From NCBI GenBank assembly GCA_013373205.1, contig JABXIG010000001.1:1-64000 (forward strand): 64,000 nucleotides of DNA. Reading direction: 5' to 3'. Within the stretch, counting starts at the first letter, position 1; the number at the start of each line of letters is the position of its first letter. The translations under genes were made by a program, and so were the position numbers. Source of the DNA: Methylocystaceae bacterium (GTDB taxonomy: Bacteria > Pseudomonadota > Alphaproteobacteria > Rhodospirillales > Terasakiellaceae). Under the pieces are notes generated by a model. The model made no database searches and was not told where the DNA came from. It worked only from the letters and a program-made list of their open reading frames with translations. Below are positions 26,621 to 35,769 of this stretch, in pieces.

Positions 26621-26651
26621 GTTTTCCTGCGTAAGCAGGAATCTCTTTTAG
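26621..26651. repeat. Dispersed palindromic repeat, copy A
   Basis: TTCCTGC, loop GTAA, GCAGGAA (26624-26641), flanked by GTTT on the left and TCTCTTTTA on the right. It shares its asymmetric right tail with copies at 57991-58023 (inverted) and 58368-58400. Confidence 0.75.
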
Positions 26652-26666
26652 AAGTGACAGCTTTCT

Positions 26667-27344
26667 TCAGCTTTTCTTGAAAAACTGAATGAGATTAGGC
26701 AAGGCAAACATTTCGCGAAAGACCAGATCTGCACCGGTTAATTCCAGCATTTCAGCGTAACCGGGTCCGGCATGTGCGGCTCCGGCAAAGCCAAAGACAG
26801 TCATGCCTGCGCCCTGTGCTCCTTTAATGCCCACGGGGCTGTCTTCAATCACTAGACAGCGATCAGGCGATACAGACATTTGTTTTGCTGCCCACAAGAA
26901 AAGATCGGGTGCGGGTTTACCGCGCACGACCATTTCGGCGCTGAACAGGTGGGGTGAAAACCTATCAAATAATCCGGTCAGGTTTAACGAATGGGTGATT
27001 TTTTCGACCGTCCCGCTGGAGGCCACGCAAACAGGGATAGTCAAAAGTTCCAAGGCTTCTTCAATGCCACTGACCGGGCGCAGGCGCTGTTCAAACACAT
27101 CGCGGTCAGCGGCGCGCACCCGGTCTTCAAAATCATCGGGCAGTTCAATCCCGGAACTTTTAAACACCAGTTCTTTCACTCGTTTCAGGCTGGACCCGGT
27201 AAAACGTTCACGACATTCACGCGCTGGCACATCCACATCACATTCGGCCAATATTTCCGATAAGACCTCTGAGGCCAGAAGCTCGCTATCTACAAGCACG
27301 CCATCACAGTCAAAAATGATCAAATCGAAGGGGGTATCAGCCAT
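26667..27344 (-). CDS. HAD-family hydrolase (beta-phosphoglucomutase / CbbY-like)
   Basis: 225 residues. HAD superfamily with motif I FDCDGVLVDS (about 9-18), a helical cap, motif II VASSG, the conserved Lys in RGKPAPDLFLWAA and motif IV EDSPVGIKGAQGAGM. The cap type groups it with phosphatases and phosphomutases of the CbbY/GPH kind; the substrate is unknown. ATG 27344 was chosen because it gives the family N-terminus; upstream in the same frame lies coding sequence of the preceding gene. The start overlaps the stop of the ion channel gene by 8 bp, which implies translational coupling. Confidence 0.9.
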   Translation of the reverse strand: MADTPFDLIIFDCDGVLVDSELLASEVLSEILAECDVDVPARECRERFTGSSLKRVKELVFKSSGIELPDDFEDRVRAADRDVFEQRLRPVSGIEEALELLTIPVCVASSGTVEKITHSLNLTGLFDRFSPHLFSAEMVVRGKPAPDLFLWAAKQMSVSPDRCLVIEDSPVGIKGAQGAGMTVFGFAGAAHAGPGYAEMLELTGADLVFREMFALPNLIQFFKKS

Positions 27345-28452
27345 GTTTCTTTCGGTCTTTCTGTAAGCTTTTTCCACAATGGGGACAATAGGCATAAAAA
27401 TGCAGGCCCCCTTGTACACTATGGTGCAAAATATTGCGCGCTTCTTCTACGGATATTCCCAAATCTTCTTGAATTTTTTTCAGTTGTTCGGCTTCTTCGT
27501 GGGTCAAAATGCCATCGGCCAATGCATCGGCAACGCTGTCGCGATATTTTTCCCGCCGGATATGAAGCTGTTCTGAAAAGGCAGAAGCCAGAATACCCGC
27601 AGGAAGCGCCACCATGCCAATGCCAATAACCGAAATGGCCGCGCCGAAAAATTTCCCCATAGGCGTAATGGGGTAAGCATCGCCAAACCCCACTGTTGTC
27701 AAGGTAATCACCGCCCACCACATGGCGTTCGGGATGTTGGAAAAGACTTCAGGCTGGGCTTCGTGTTCGCATAGAAAGATCATGCTGGCTGCAAAAATCA
27801 TCAGCAGTAACAGCACAAAAAGGGCGGCCCCAAAGGCGCGGGCTTCTTGTTTTAAAACGGTTAACATGATCGACATGGCCGAGGAATAGCGTGTCAGTTT
27901 GAAGACCCGCAGCAATCGCAAAACCCGCATAAACCGAAGATCAAGCGACACAATAAAACCTAAATAAAACGGCAGGATCGCAATAATATCAATGATCGCC
28001 ATTGGGGTGCAGAGATATTTAAGCCGTCCCCATACCGGATGTTGATAGGAGGGGTCTGGGTTTTCAATAATCGTCCAGATGCGTAAACCCAGTTCAACCG
28101 TAAAAACCAGCACGGAAAATGTATCAAACGCTTGAAAATAAATTTCCCAACCTTCATGGATGGATTTCACGGATTCTAAAATCACCGCTAGCACATTTAA
28201 GGTAATCAGCGCAATCAGTACAATATCAAAGATTTTGGAAGCTAGATCTTCTTTGCCTCCAATTTCCATAACTTCATAGATACGGTTTCGCCGGGTCTGA
28301 TTCGCTTTTGGTGTAGAAAATTCCGGTGTTATTGGCGCAACAGCATCCAGAATATCACTTTCGCGTCGCCCGACAGATTTCCCCTTGTCTGATGTCGCGG
28401 GTCTTTTCTTGCGACGGTCTTCTCCGCTTCGACGTTCTTTCTTTTGTGCCAT
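27337..28452 (-). CDS. Voltage-gated-type potassium channel with a short C-terminal CPHC motif
   Basis: 371 residues. After a basic, polar N-terminus of about 75 residues come six transmembrane segments. S4 reads RFMRVLRLLRVFKLTR, with Arg/Lys every third position as in voltage sensors. The pore loop carries the selectivity filter TTVGFGD, so K+ selectivity is expected. The cytoplasmic tail (about 290-371) has an EADALADGILTHEEAEQLKK-like short helical region (SHOCT-like) and ends with YCPHCGKSLQ, half of a zinc ribbon. In a tetramer four such CxxC motifs could bind metal together. It is coupled to the downstream HAD gene by an 8-bp overlap. Confidence 0.9.
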   Translation of the reverse strand: MAQKKERRSGEDRRKKRPATSDKGKSVGRRESDILDAVAPITPEFSTPKANQTRRNRIYEVMEIGGKEDLASKIFDIVLIALITLNVLAVILESVKSIHEGWEIYFQAFDTFSVLVFTVELGLRIWTIIENPDPSYQHPVWGRLKYLCTPMAIIDIIAILPFYLGFIVSLDLRFMRVLRLLRVFKLTRYSSAMSIMLTVLKQEARAFGAALFVLLLLMIFAASMIFLCEHEAQPEVFSNIPNAMWWAVITLTTVGFGDAYPITPMGKFFGAAISVIGIGMVALPAGILASAFSEQLHIRREKYRDSVADALADGILTHEEAEQLKKIQEDLGISVEEARNILHHSVQGGLHFYAYCPHCGKSLQKDRKKHG

Positions 28453-28512
28453 AGCTTTATCCGTATGCTGATTTACCGTGGATCAGCATATAAGGAAAAA
28501 ATGAAAGAAGGA

Positions 28513-29703
28513 CTAACTCAAACAGGGTTTTGCATCATCACAGGGACGGTCTTTCGCGCACCGTGTACCTAACAAGAAGACGATGGATAATAAACTGCAT
28601 ACAGCGGCACTCCACAGACCCAAGGCACTGAAGTGCAAATATTCCATGGCAATGCCGGCCAGAATTGGCCCTACGATCTGACCTACACCATAAGACACCA
28701 CCAAAATGCCGATCAGGGCTGACGGGTTATGGGGTGATAATTTCCCCCCCAAAGCCAGAACAACCGTCACAATTCCCATGAAACAGGCACCAAACATAAA
28801 GCCGCCGATTAAGGCACTAGCGGGTGAGGGGGCCAGGACAGGCAGCGCACAGCCCAAGGCTTGCACAAGATAGGCCAGCAGCAGAGCTTTGAAATCACCG
28901 AGCCGACTTGCAACCTTCATCCAGAAGTAACAGGACGGTGCTAAGGCCACTCCAAGCAGAACCCAGGCGAAATTCCGACTATCGGCCAATGCCGGGTTTT
29001 CTGCCATGATGGAAATGATAAAGGTCGTGCCGATGGAAAAACAGGCCCCGGCAAAGCCGTAAGATATCAACAGGTTCACAATTTGTTTTTGGCGCAATTT
29101 AACGGCATTGGCATGGGCCGCTTCGGGGGTGTGTAATCCGTCTGCCGTCGTCCAGAGGATGGAAATCAGGGCAAGGACCAGCCCGAAGCCCCCAATGACT
29201 AACCAGGAATTCGCCCACCCCATCATTGGTTCGACCAGTGTTAGCACCGTTCCGCTTAGGATAACCCCTAAGCCGACACCACTGAAATGAATGCCGATAT
29301 AATCCGGACGGTGGCGTTGTTTTAAGTGGTCTAGCATCAATGATGTACCGATGACCATGCCCGCTGCACTGGTCAGACCCGAAAAATAACGCAAGGCTGA
29401 CCAGATCACGATATTGTCTGTAAAAGCCATCAAGGCTGTTGTTAAGAACGCAAAAATCATCCCAAGGCGAAAATAACGCAGCTTCACAGTGGGGTTGCGC
29501 AATCGGCTGGCAAAAAGGGCGCCTGACAGATAACCGGCATAGTTAAAGGCCGCCAGAAATCCAGCCCCATCATCCCCCAGGCCTGTTGCGGTTTGCATGG
29601 CGGGCAACAATGGCGTCAGGGCAAAACGGGCTATCCCCATGGTTAAAACCAAAGAAGAAATACTGGCAACAAGTAATTTCCATGTGGGCAAGGGCTGCGA
29701 CAT
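28513..29703 (-). CDS. YbfB/YjiJ-family MFS transporter
   Basis: 396 residues with about 12 hydrophobic segments. The N-terminal pattern TMGIARFALTPLLPAM and the GDDGAGFLAAFNYAGYLSGAL region are typical of the YbfB/YjiJ branch of the major facilitator superfamily, whose substrates are mostly unknown. A C-terminal NPSALIGILVVSYGVGQIVGP matches too. ATG 29703 was chosen because AAGGAC lies upstream at good spacing; the longer frame to 29742 would run into the promoter region. It is divergent from the LysR-type gene at 29824, the likely regulator. Confidence 0.87.
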   Translation of the reverse strand: MSQPLPTWKLLVASISSLVLTMGIARFALTPLLPAMQTATGLGDDGAGFLAAFNYAGYLSGALFASRLRNPTVKLRYFRLGMIFAFLTTALMAFTDNIVIWSALRYFSGLTSAAGMVIGTSLMLDHLKQRHRPDYIGIHFSGVGLGVILSGTVLTLVEPMMGWANSWLVIGGFGLVLALISILWTTADGLHTPEAAHANAVKLRQKQIVNLLISYGFAGACFSIGTTFIISIMAENPALADSRNFAWVLLGVALAPSCYFWMKVASRLGDFKALLLAYLVQALGCALPVLAPSPASALIGGFMFGACFMGIVTVVLALGGKLSPHNPSALIGILVVSYGVGQIVGPILAGIAMEYLHFSALGLWSAAVCSLLSIVFLLGTRCAKDRPCDDAKPCLS

Positions 29704-29823
29704 TTTATGCGTCCTTAGGTTTTTTGTTTGAAGAACGAACAAATTCTAGCTGACAAAATTTATCATTACAAACGATTAGTTTTGATGCTATCATTCATAA
29801 AAAGTGATATCAGAGGTATGCTT

Positions 29824-30675
29824 ATGGAAATTTCATCGCTCAAGGTCTTTATCGCTGTGGCAGAAACAGGCGGCGTTTCAACGGCAGCGCAGCGGTTAAA
29901 CTGCGTGCAATCCAATGTGACCGCGCGCATAAAAAAGCTGGAAGAAGAATTGAATGTTCCCCTCTTTGTGCGCAAGAGCCGGGGGATGGACCTCAGCAAT
30001 CAGGGTCGTGTTTTACTGGATCACGCCTATCGTCTGATTGATATGGAACGTCAAGCCGTGCGTGATGTTTCTGCTTCATTGGAAGATGGGGGGAGCATTT
30101 CGTTGGGGTCCATGGAAACGGCTATGGCAGTGCGCCTGCCCCATTTATTAAAAGATTTTCACATGCGCCACCCGAAAACAGAATTATCGGTGCGCACTGG
30201 AACAACCGATGAAATGATCGCTCAGGTGCTCAATCACCAACTGGATTGCGCCATTGTCGGCAGCTTTGTGGAAAATGAAGCGGTTCTTAATTATCCGTTC
30301 TTCACTGAAAAACTGGTTTTGGTCAGCGCACCGGGGAATGAAAAATCCAATACATTGCTGGTGTACCGGAAAGGTTGTGCATACCGCGCGCGTGCCGAAG
30401 AATGGCTGCGTCGTTGTGGCCGTCTGCCTTTCACAATTATGGAATTTGGTACGCAAGAAGGCATTATCGGCTGTGTTTCTGCAGGGCTTGGCATTACTTT
30501 GCTGCCGATGGAAGTCGCAAAATCCCTAGGCTCAGACCTTCAGATTACCGACTTGCCCGACGATATCGCCAAAGTCGACACCTACCTGATCTGCAATCAA
30601 ACCACCATCCAGACCAAACCGATGAAAACTCTGATGGCACTGGCTGAGAATTATCACAAGCTGAAAGCGGCTTAA
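29824..30675 (+). CDS. LysR-family transcriptional regulator
   Basis: 283 residues. N-terminal helix-turn-helix (VAETGGVSTAAQRLNCVQSN, about 12-31, then VTARIKKLEEELNVPLFVRKS) and a periplasmic-binding-like effector domain. ATG 29824 was selected because GAGG lies 7 bases upstream and the protein then begins at the family's conserved position. A frame extending to 29728 would add 32 residues of no known homology. It is divergent from the YbfB-type MFS gene, the usual layout for a LysR regulator and its target. Confidence 0.9.
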   Translation: MEISSLKVFIAVAETGGVSTAAQRLNCVQSNVTARIKKLEEELNVPLFVRKSRGMDLSNQGRVLLDHAYRLIDMERQAVRDVSASLEDGGSISLGSMETAMAVRLPHLLKDFHMRHPKTELSVRTGTTDEMIAQVLNHQLDCAIVGSFVENEAVLNYPFFTEKLVLVSAPGNEKSNTLLVYRKGCAYRARAEEWLRRCGRLPFTIMEFGTQEGIIGCVSAGLGITLLPMEVAKSLGSDLQITDLPDDIAKVDTYLICNQTTIQTKPMKTLMALAENYHKLKAA

Positions 30676-30713
30676 TTAAATGATGAAGACCTATTTAATG
30701 ATGAAGATCTATT

Positions 30714-31268
30714 TTAAGCCATCATACTAACAGGTAACACACTGTCGCTAAAGGTTGGCAGGCGGCGGGCGTCAAACAGTTGATAGTGCCACCATTCGTT
30801 TCGGAAGAAATCCCAGCCTGCAGTGGTCATGATGCCCATCAGCATGAGGCGGTTTTTCTGGGCTTCCACCGACACACCGGGGTTGCCGTGATGGGACAAG
30901 GGGGTGAAGGCGTCAAAGCCTGTGCCCATATCCAGATCATGACCTTGTTCATCGACCAAAGTTAGATCAATCGCGGCCCCACGGGAATGGGGCGAACCGC
31001 GGCGCGGGTCGGCGAGAAATTCATCATCCGGGGTATGGTTCCACAATTGCCATTGGGCTTCTGAGGGACGAAACGCATCAAAAATACGGAATTGATAGCC
31101 TTGTAGGGCTGCAATCTCGATTGCGTTACGCAATAAGGCTTCGGCTTCTTCATGCAGGTAGCAATGGGGCTGGCTATAGACCGGTTGTCCGGTAAAGTTA
31201 TCACAGGTGGCATATTTGATATCCAAGATGACATCATGTGTGTTTTCAGTAATTTCGATCAGCGCCAT
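30714..31268 (-). CDS. ddpX: D-alanyl-D-alanine dipeptidase (VanX/DdpX family)
   Basis: 184 residues, the family length. Zinc metallopeptidase of the M15D family. Metal ligands and the catalytic base are visible in SPHSRGAAIDLTL (His and Asp) and NEWWHYQLF (Glu and His). FRIFDAFRPSEAQ holds the conserved Arg. It splits D-Ala-D-Ala released from peptidoglycan, which bacteria without glycopeptide resistance use for recycling; no vanH, vanA or vanS/R genes are near. It is convergent with the LysR gene and divergent from tsaB. Confidence 0.92.
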   Translation of the reverse strand: MALIEITENTHDVILDIKYATCDNFTGQPVYSQPHCYLHEEAEALLRNAIEIAALQGYQFRIFDAFRPSEAQWQLWNHTPDDEFLADPRRGSPHSRGAAIDLTLVDEQGHDLDMGTGFDAFTPLSHHGNPGVSVEAQKNRLMLMGIMTTAGWDFFRNEWWHYQLFDARRLPTFSDSVLPVSMMA

Positions 31269-31325
31269 AAGTCGTTTTCTACCTGTTGATGGTTACACTC
31301 TTTTCGCAGTATAAGGAGTGAATAT

Positions 31326-32030
31326 TTGAAAAAGGTAAATTTTTCTATGAAAATTTTGGCAATGGATAGCGCAGCCGCATCTTGTTCTGTGGCGCTTTGG
31401 CAAGATGGGAACATCATCGCCCATCGTTTTGAAGAAATGACACGTGGTCATGCCAGCGCGCTTCTACCCATGGCCGATGATCTGTTGCAAGAAGCGACCA
31501 ACACCATTGAAGAAATGGATGCCATCGCTGTCACCGTGGGACCGGGCGGGTTTACAGGCCTTCGTATTGCTTTGGCCTGTGCACGTGGATTTGCTGTGGC
31601 CGCCAAGCGTCCGGTGATCGGGGTGACAACACTGGAAGCGATGGCTGAAAGTGAAAAGGGTCAGGGCCAGACCATCCTTGCGGCACTAGATGCAAAACGG
31701 GCTGATTTGTATGCTCAATATTTTGATGCTGACGGAAAACAGCTAACAGACCCGGTGGCTCGCATGCCCGAAGATATTGTCGCGATGGTCCCCGCGGATA
31801 CAAAAGATATTCTGATTGCCGGGGATTGTTTTGATCGGGTGGAAAATTTGTTTTTAGAAAAAGGTATCAAGCCGGTTGCCGCAAAGACGCGTGTGCCGGA
31901 TGCCCGTGCGGTGGCCATTTGTGCCGCAATAAAGGGGCTGCCATCGGATCCGAATTATCGCCCATCTGCCTTTTATATTCGCCCGCCCGATGCGGAATTA
32001 CCTAAAAACGGGGGGCGCTTGCGGCCATGA
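31326..32030 (+). CDS. tsaB: tRNA threonylcarbamoyladenosine biosynthesis protein TsaB
   Basis: 234 residues from the TTG at 31326. It is the scaffold partner of TsaD in making t6A37 on ANN-decoding tRNAs. The ASKHA-fold signature is ILAMDSAAASCSVAL near the N-terminus, with VGPGGFTGLRIALACARGFA (about 70-90) and TTLEAMA. TTG 31326 has AAGGAG exactly 7 bases upstream. The ATG at 31347 gives the commoner N-terminus (MKILAMD) but its best upstream site is 11 bases away; both starts are plausible. The stop overlaps rimI by 4 bp, the common tsaB-rimI pair. Confidence 0.92.
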   Translation: MKKVNFSMKILAMDSAAASCSVALWQDGNIIAHRFEEMTRGHASALLPMADDLLQEATNTIEEMDAIAVTVGPGGFTGLRIALACARGFAVAAKRPVIGVTTLEAMAESEKGQGQTILAALDAKRADLYAQYFDADGKQLTDPVARMPEDIVAMVPADTKDILIAGDCFDRVENLFLEKGIKPVAAKTRVPDARAVAICAAIKGLPSDPNYRPSAFYIRPPDAELPKNGGRLRP

Positions 32031-32464
32031 ACGTGATCCCTTTAAGTTCGTTTCATGCTGAAGTGATCGCGCACATTCACAAAGACGCCTTTGATGAACA
32101 TTGGTCGACAGATGAATTTTCAAACCTGATTACTCTGCCCGCAACGTTTGGATTCCTTTATCAAACAGACGGGCAGCCACTGGGGTTTATCCTTTGTCAG
32201 GGCGACGCGCTTGAAGCTGAAATTATTACCATTGCGACCCATCTGAATGCCCGTCGACAAGGGGTTGGTCGTCAACTCATAAAAACGGCTTTTGATGAAA
32301 GCATACGTTTATATTTAGAAGTTGCCCAAGATAACAGTGTTGCGCGTCAATTTTATCGTAATATGGGTTTTCTTCAGGTTGGGTTGCGAAAGAAATATTA
32401 TAAACGCAACGGCAAAGCCTCAGTTGATGCACTTGTCCTGAGCTTAAGCGCAACGGATAAATAA
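32027..32464 (+). CDS. rimI: Ribosomal protein S18 alanine N-acetyltransferase RimI
   Basis: 145 residues. GNAT fold with the acetyl-CoA motif ARRQGVGRQLIKTA (about 83-96, the R/Q-x-x-G-x-G/A loop) and the C-terminal ARQFYRNMGFLQVGLRKKYY that marks RimI. It acetylates the N-terminal alanine of S18; some homologues modify other proteins. It is coupled to tsaB by a 4-bp overlap, and its last 21 bp overlap the 3' end of the TusA-like gene on the opposite strand. Confidence 0.92.
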   Translation: MNVIPLSSFHAEVIAHIHKDAFDEHWSTDEFSNLITLPATFGFLYQTDGQPLGFILCQGDALEAEIITIATHLNARRQGVGRQLIKTAFDESIRLYLEVAQDNSVARQFYRNMGFLQVGLRKKYYKRNGKASVDALVLSLSATDK

Positions 32465-32707
32465 ACGATAGGTCTTGCCATCTTCTTGTGCGTATTGATC
32501 TAATATGATATGCCCAAGTTCAACGGCTGATAGGGGGACGTTCTTTAAAGGCTCTCCATGATTCAAAAGAACTTCAAGTATTTGACCAGACTGCATTTTT
32601 TCCAGTTGGATTTTTGTTTTCACAAAAGTCATGGGACATGTATCAGTTGTGATATCAATAAAGAAATCTGAAATAAATTTGCTTTTATTACTCGATTGAT
32701 TGTTCAT
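32444..32707 (-). CDS. TusA-family sulfur carrier-like protein
   Basis: 87 residues, the size of TusA/SirA/YedF proteins. The conserved cysteine is Cys24 in DTCPMTFVKTK, followed by the beta-alpha-beta-beta core (GQILEVLLNHGEP, YRLFIRC). TusA relays persulfide sulfur to tRNA thiolation or other acceptors. Here Thr-Phe replaces the Pro of the usual CPxP motif, as in several alphaproteobacterial members. It overlaps the 3' end of rimI in antisense. The YeeE/YedE sulfur transporter that often pairs with TusA is about 9 kb away. Confidence 0.82.
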   Translation of the reverse strand: MNNQSSNKSKFISDFFIDITTDTCPMTFVKTKIQLEKMQSGQILEVLLNHGEPLKNVPLSAVELGHIILDQYAQEDGKTYRLFIRCA

Positions 32708-32785
32708 TTATTTGTTGTTACCTTCTGCAAATAGACCTATAAGGCCAAAAGCTATTACATTCATTATTTAAGGATTGGTTTTAAC

Positions 32786-33193
32786 ATGAGCGAACAACCA
32801 AGCAAACTCGAACTTTTGGAACTGACCTCTGAAATCGTTTCGGCTCATGTCAGCAACAATTCCGTTAGTACCGGTGATTTGCCCCAATTAATTGAAGAAG
32901 TCTATAAAACTCTGGGCAGCGTTGGGGAAAAATCTGAAGTCAAAGAAAAGGTTCTGCCTGCTGTTCCCGTTAAAAAATCAATTCAGCAGGATTATATCAT
33001 TTGTCTGGAAGACGGTAAAAAGCTGAAAATGCTGAAACGTCACCTCAAGACGGCCTACAACATGACGCCCGAAGAATATCGCGACAAATGGAATCTACCG
33101 TCCGATTATCCGATGGTCGCGCCAAACTATGCAGAACACCGCAGTAACCTCGCCAAGAAAATTGGCCTAGGGACACGGGCACGTAAGAAGTAA
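32786..33193 (+). CDS. mucR: MucR-family zinc-finger regulator
   Basis: 135 residues. MucR/Ros proteins are alphaproteobacterial regulators that silence AT-rich promoters and control exopolysaccharide, virulence and cell-cycle genes. The N-terminal part (LLELTSEIVSAHVSNNSV) is the oligomerisation region. The zinc-finger region starts at Cys73 in ICLEDGKKLKMLKRHL. The second ligand position is Asp76, as in other MucR proteins. The usual last His is not where expected (TAYNMTP). PEEYRDKWNLP and the C-terminal EHRSNLAKKIGLG are typical. It is followed by a strong terminator. Confidence 0.95.
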   Translation: MSEQPSKLELLELTSEIVSAHVSNNSVSTGDLPQLIEEVYKTLGSVGEKSEVKEKVLPAVPVKKSIQQDYIICLEDGKKLKMLKRHLKTAYNMTPEEYRDKWNLPSDYPMVAPNYAEHRSNLAKKIGLGTRARKK

Positions 33194-33210
33194 TTTTGCC
33201 CTTTAGAACT

Positions 33211-33256
33211 AAAAAAGCCTCGCAACCGACTATAAGGTTTGCGAGGCTTTTTTTGT
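33211..33256. terminator. Bidirectional terminator between mucR and the TPR gene
   Basis: GCCTCGCAA pairs with TTTGCGAGGC around a short loop (about 33217-33247). A6 precedes it and T7 follows, so it can stop both the plus-strand mucR transcript and the minus-strand TPR transcript. Confidence 0.9.
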
Positions 33257-33265
33257 AATGTGTCT

Positions 33266-34270
33266 TTACTGATGCTCCATATAGGTGCGTCGGATTTCCT
33301 CAGCTTCTGCCGATCTGTCATATTGAAACAGAAATCTCATAAAATTATTGGCGGTAGACTTTGTATAAGCGCTTTCTTTCCCTAAAATGTTCTCAAACAG
33401 GATTAGTGACTTCCTAAAGAATTCCTCAGCTTTTTTTGGTTTATTGTTCCCGCTATAGGTCATGGCGATATTATTATACCACACCCCTAAATTGGAATGT
33501 TCAGGACTTAATTTTGCTTCACCATACTTAATCACACGTAAAAAAAGCTCCTCTGCCTGATCATACATTTTTGCCCTGCGATAATAATTGGCCATATTAT
33601 TCAACGTCATCAGCATATAAGGATGATCTGCTTCCAGCTCTTTTTCAAAAAGAGAAACAGCTTTTTCATGCACCATGATCGTCTGACTAAGCAGGTTTGC
33701 TTCATCCAATTGTTTGGCTTGATTGACTAAATATACACCTGCTTGATCCGGTGCGATTGTCACAATGGTCTGTGCGGCCTGTTCGTAATACTGTGCCGCT
33801 TGCTCATAATCTCCAAAAAGCAAGACAACCCCGGCCATAAGCCCGTAGGTTTCACTTGCCGCAAGCCAATAATCTTGCCCTTTGTTAAGATCAATTTGTG
33901 CCGCTTCTTCCAAATTTTTTTCTGCTTGTTCAAACTGTCCCTTTTGAAGAGCTATAATCGCCTGTCGTTTGGCCTGTTTGGCTTGTGGGCTATTTCCTGT
34001 TGCCATATCAATTTTGGTAAGCAGCAGTGTGTAGGAGAAAAAGACCCTTCTTAAGTCTTCTATATCTTTTTCTCCGGTCAACCAGTTTTTCGTTAAAGCG
34101 ACAAAAACAGGATCAGGGAGATCAAACGTTTCTTTCAGGTCCTCGGGGCTTTCCCGTTCTGTCAAAAAGTATGACACCGGTTGGCCATCTGTTGCCATAA
34201 AAGCGAAACCATATGCAACGATCAGACATACGACCAGAGTCAAAAGACTATTCTGGACTGTTTTCGACAT
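33266..34270 (-). CDS. Tetratricopeptide-repeat protein with N-terminal membrane anchor
   Basis: 334 residues. One hydrophobic segment near the start (LLTLVVCLIVAYGFAFMA, about 9-26) anchors the protein or acts as a signal. From about residue 85 come TPR-like pairs: KQAIIALQKGQFEQAEKNLE, YGLMAGVVLLFGDYEQAAQYY, then kinesin-light-chain style units (LNNMANYYRRAKMYDQAEEL, YNNIAMTYSGNNKPKKAEEF). Such repeats bind other proteins; no enzyme domain is present. ATG 34270 was chosen since the longer frame to 34300 uses a TTG without support. It lies downstream of argG but behind a terminator, so it probably has its own promoter. Confidence 0.82.
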   Translation of the reverse strand: MSKTVQNSLLTLVVCLIVAYGFAFMATDGQPVSYFLTERESPEDLKETFDLPDPVFVALTKNWLTGEKDIEDLRRVFFSYTLLLTKIDMATGNSPQAKQAKRQAIIALQKGQFEQAEKNLEEAAQIDLNKGQDYWLAASETYGLMAGVVLLFGDYEQAAQYYEQAAQTIVTIAPDQAGVYLVNQAKQLDEANLLSQTIMVHEKAVSLFEKELEADHPYMLMTLNNMANYYRRAKMYDQAEELFLRVIKYGEAKLSPEHSNLGVWYNNIAMTYSGNNKPKKAEEFFRKSLILFENILGKESAYTKSTANNFMRFLFQYDRSAEAEEIRRTYMEHQ

Positions 34271-34317
34271 CCTCTTCCCATCTCCCCTTATTAATGTCAA
34301 AGCAGTCTAGCGAACAG

Positions 34318-34359
34318 AAAAAGGCTCCGCATCTAAAAAAGATACAGAGCCTTTATTTT
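34318..34359 (-). terminator. Terminator after argG
   Basis: AAAGGCTC (34320-34327) pairs with GAGCCTTT (34347-34354), with an inner ATC/GAT pairing. On the minus strand a T5 tract follows directly. It separates argG from the TPR gene. Confidence 0.8.
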
Positions 34360-34375
34360 TCAACGAATAGAAGTG

Positions 34376-35596
34376 TTAGCCGATTTGACCGAGGTCTGGT
34401 TTGACCGCAGACATACGCAGGCGCAGGGCGTTCAATTTGATGAAGCCTTCGGCATCGCGTTGATCGTATACTTCGTCTTCTTCGAAGGTCACATGTTCTT
34501 CTGAATAAAGCGAGAAGTCGGACTTGCGGCCCACAACAATAACGTTGCCTTTATAAAGTTTCAGGCGAACCACACCGGAGACATTTTCCTGTGTCTTGTT
34601 GATCAAGGCTTGTAAGGCTTCACGTTCTGGTGACCACCAGAAACCGTTATAGATCAGTTCCGCATAACGTGGCATTAGTTCATCTTTCAGATGGCCTGCG
34701 TTACGGTCCAGTGTGATGGATTCCATCGCGCGGTGTGCCGTTAACATAATTGTCCCGCCCGGTGTTTCATAAACGCCGCGTGATTTCATGCCAACAAAGC
34801 GGTTTTCAACCAGATCCAGACGACCAATACCGTTTTTACCTGCAACTTCGTTCAGCGCGGTCAGCATAGCAGCCGGAGACAGTTTTTCACCGTTCAGCTT
34901 AATCGGGTCCCCTTTTTCATATTCGATCTCGATATAAGTCGGGGTATCCGGTGCATCTTCTGGCGATACTGTGCGCAAGAACATGCTTTCTTCATATTCT
35001 GACCACGGGTCTTCCAGTGCTTTACCTTCATAAGAGATATGCAACAGGTTGGCATCCATGGAATAAGGCGCTTCGCCAAATTTGTCTTTCGGCACCGGAA
35101 TTTGGTGATGCTGTGCATATTCGATCAGCTTGGTACGGGAATTCAAATCCCATTCACGCCACGGCGCGATTACTTTGATGTCCGGTTGCAGACCATAATA
35201 ACCAAGTTCAAAACGAACCTGATCGTTGCCTTTACCGGTCGCCCCATGAGAAACAGCATCCGCACCGACTTCGCGGGCAATTTCGATTTGACGCTTGGCG
35301 ATCAACGGACGAGCAATTGAGGTGCCGAGCAGGTAAACCCCTTCATAAACCGCATTGGCCCGGAACATCGGGAATACGTAGTCGCGCACAAATTCTTCAC
35401 GCAGGTCATCAATAAAGATTTCTTTGATACCCAGCATTTCTGCTTTTTTACGTGCCGGTTCGACTTCTTCACCCTGACCGAGGTCAGCGGTAAAAGTCAC
35501 TACTTCGCAGTTATAGGTATCTTGTAGCCATTTCAGGATGATGGATGTGTCCAAACCACCGGAATAGGCCAATACTACTTTTTTGATATCGCTCAT
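34376..35596 (-). CDS. argG: Argininosuccinate synthase
   Basis: 406 residues, usual length. It joins citrulline and aspartate with ATP in arginine synthesis. The N-type ATP pyrophosphatase P-loop is [10 protein letters not shown] (about 10-19). [15 protein letters not shown] and further [14 protein letters not shown] are the family signatures. The start was set at ATG 35596; two codons upstream a TTG is also in frame. It stands alone between a terminator and a divergent dapB, so arginine genes are not clustered here. Confidence 0.97.
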   Translation of the reverse strand: MSDIKKVVLAYSGGLDTSIILKWLQDTYNCEVVTFTADLGQGEEVEPARKKAEMLGIKEIFIDDLREEFVRDYVFPMFRANAVYEGVYLLGTSIARPLIAKRQIEIAREVGADAVSHGATGKGNDQVRFELGYYGLQPDIKVIAPWREWDLNSRTKLIEYAQHHQIPVPKDKFGEAPYSMDANLLHISYEGKALEDPWSEYEESMFLRTVSPEDAPDTPTYIEIEYEKGDPIKLNGEKLSPAAMLTALNEVAGKNGIGRLDLVENRFVGMKSRGVYETPGGTIMLTAHRAMESITLDRNAGHLKDELMPRYAELIYNGFWWSPEREALQALINKTQENVSGVVRLKLYKGNVIVVGRKSDFSLYSEEHVTFEEDEVYDQRDAEGFIKLNALRLRMSAVKPDLGQIG

Positions 35597-35769
35597 ACTC
35601 AAATCGCCTTCAAAAACGGGTCATGTCAATTGGCCGAGAAAATAGGGTAAAGAAGGCGTAAGAGCAAGGCTTTCATAATATGAGTTTGTCCAGAGTAATG
35701 AGTTTGCCTTTCTTGGCCTGTTCTGATAGCGTCAGCGCACTTTTATTTCCGAATTTTGGAGCCTAGAAA

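Noticed and set aside
30714-31268. VanX-type protein as a vancomycin resistance gene
   Set aside because: No vanH, vanA or vanRS genes are nearby; stand-alone D-Ala-D-Ala dipeptidases serve peptidoglycan recycling.
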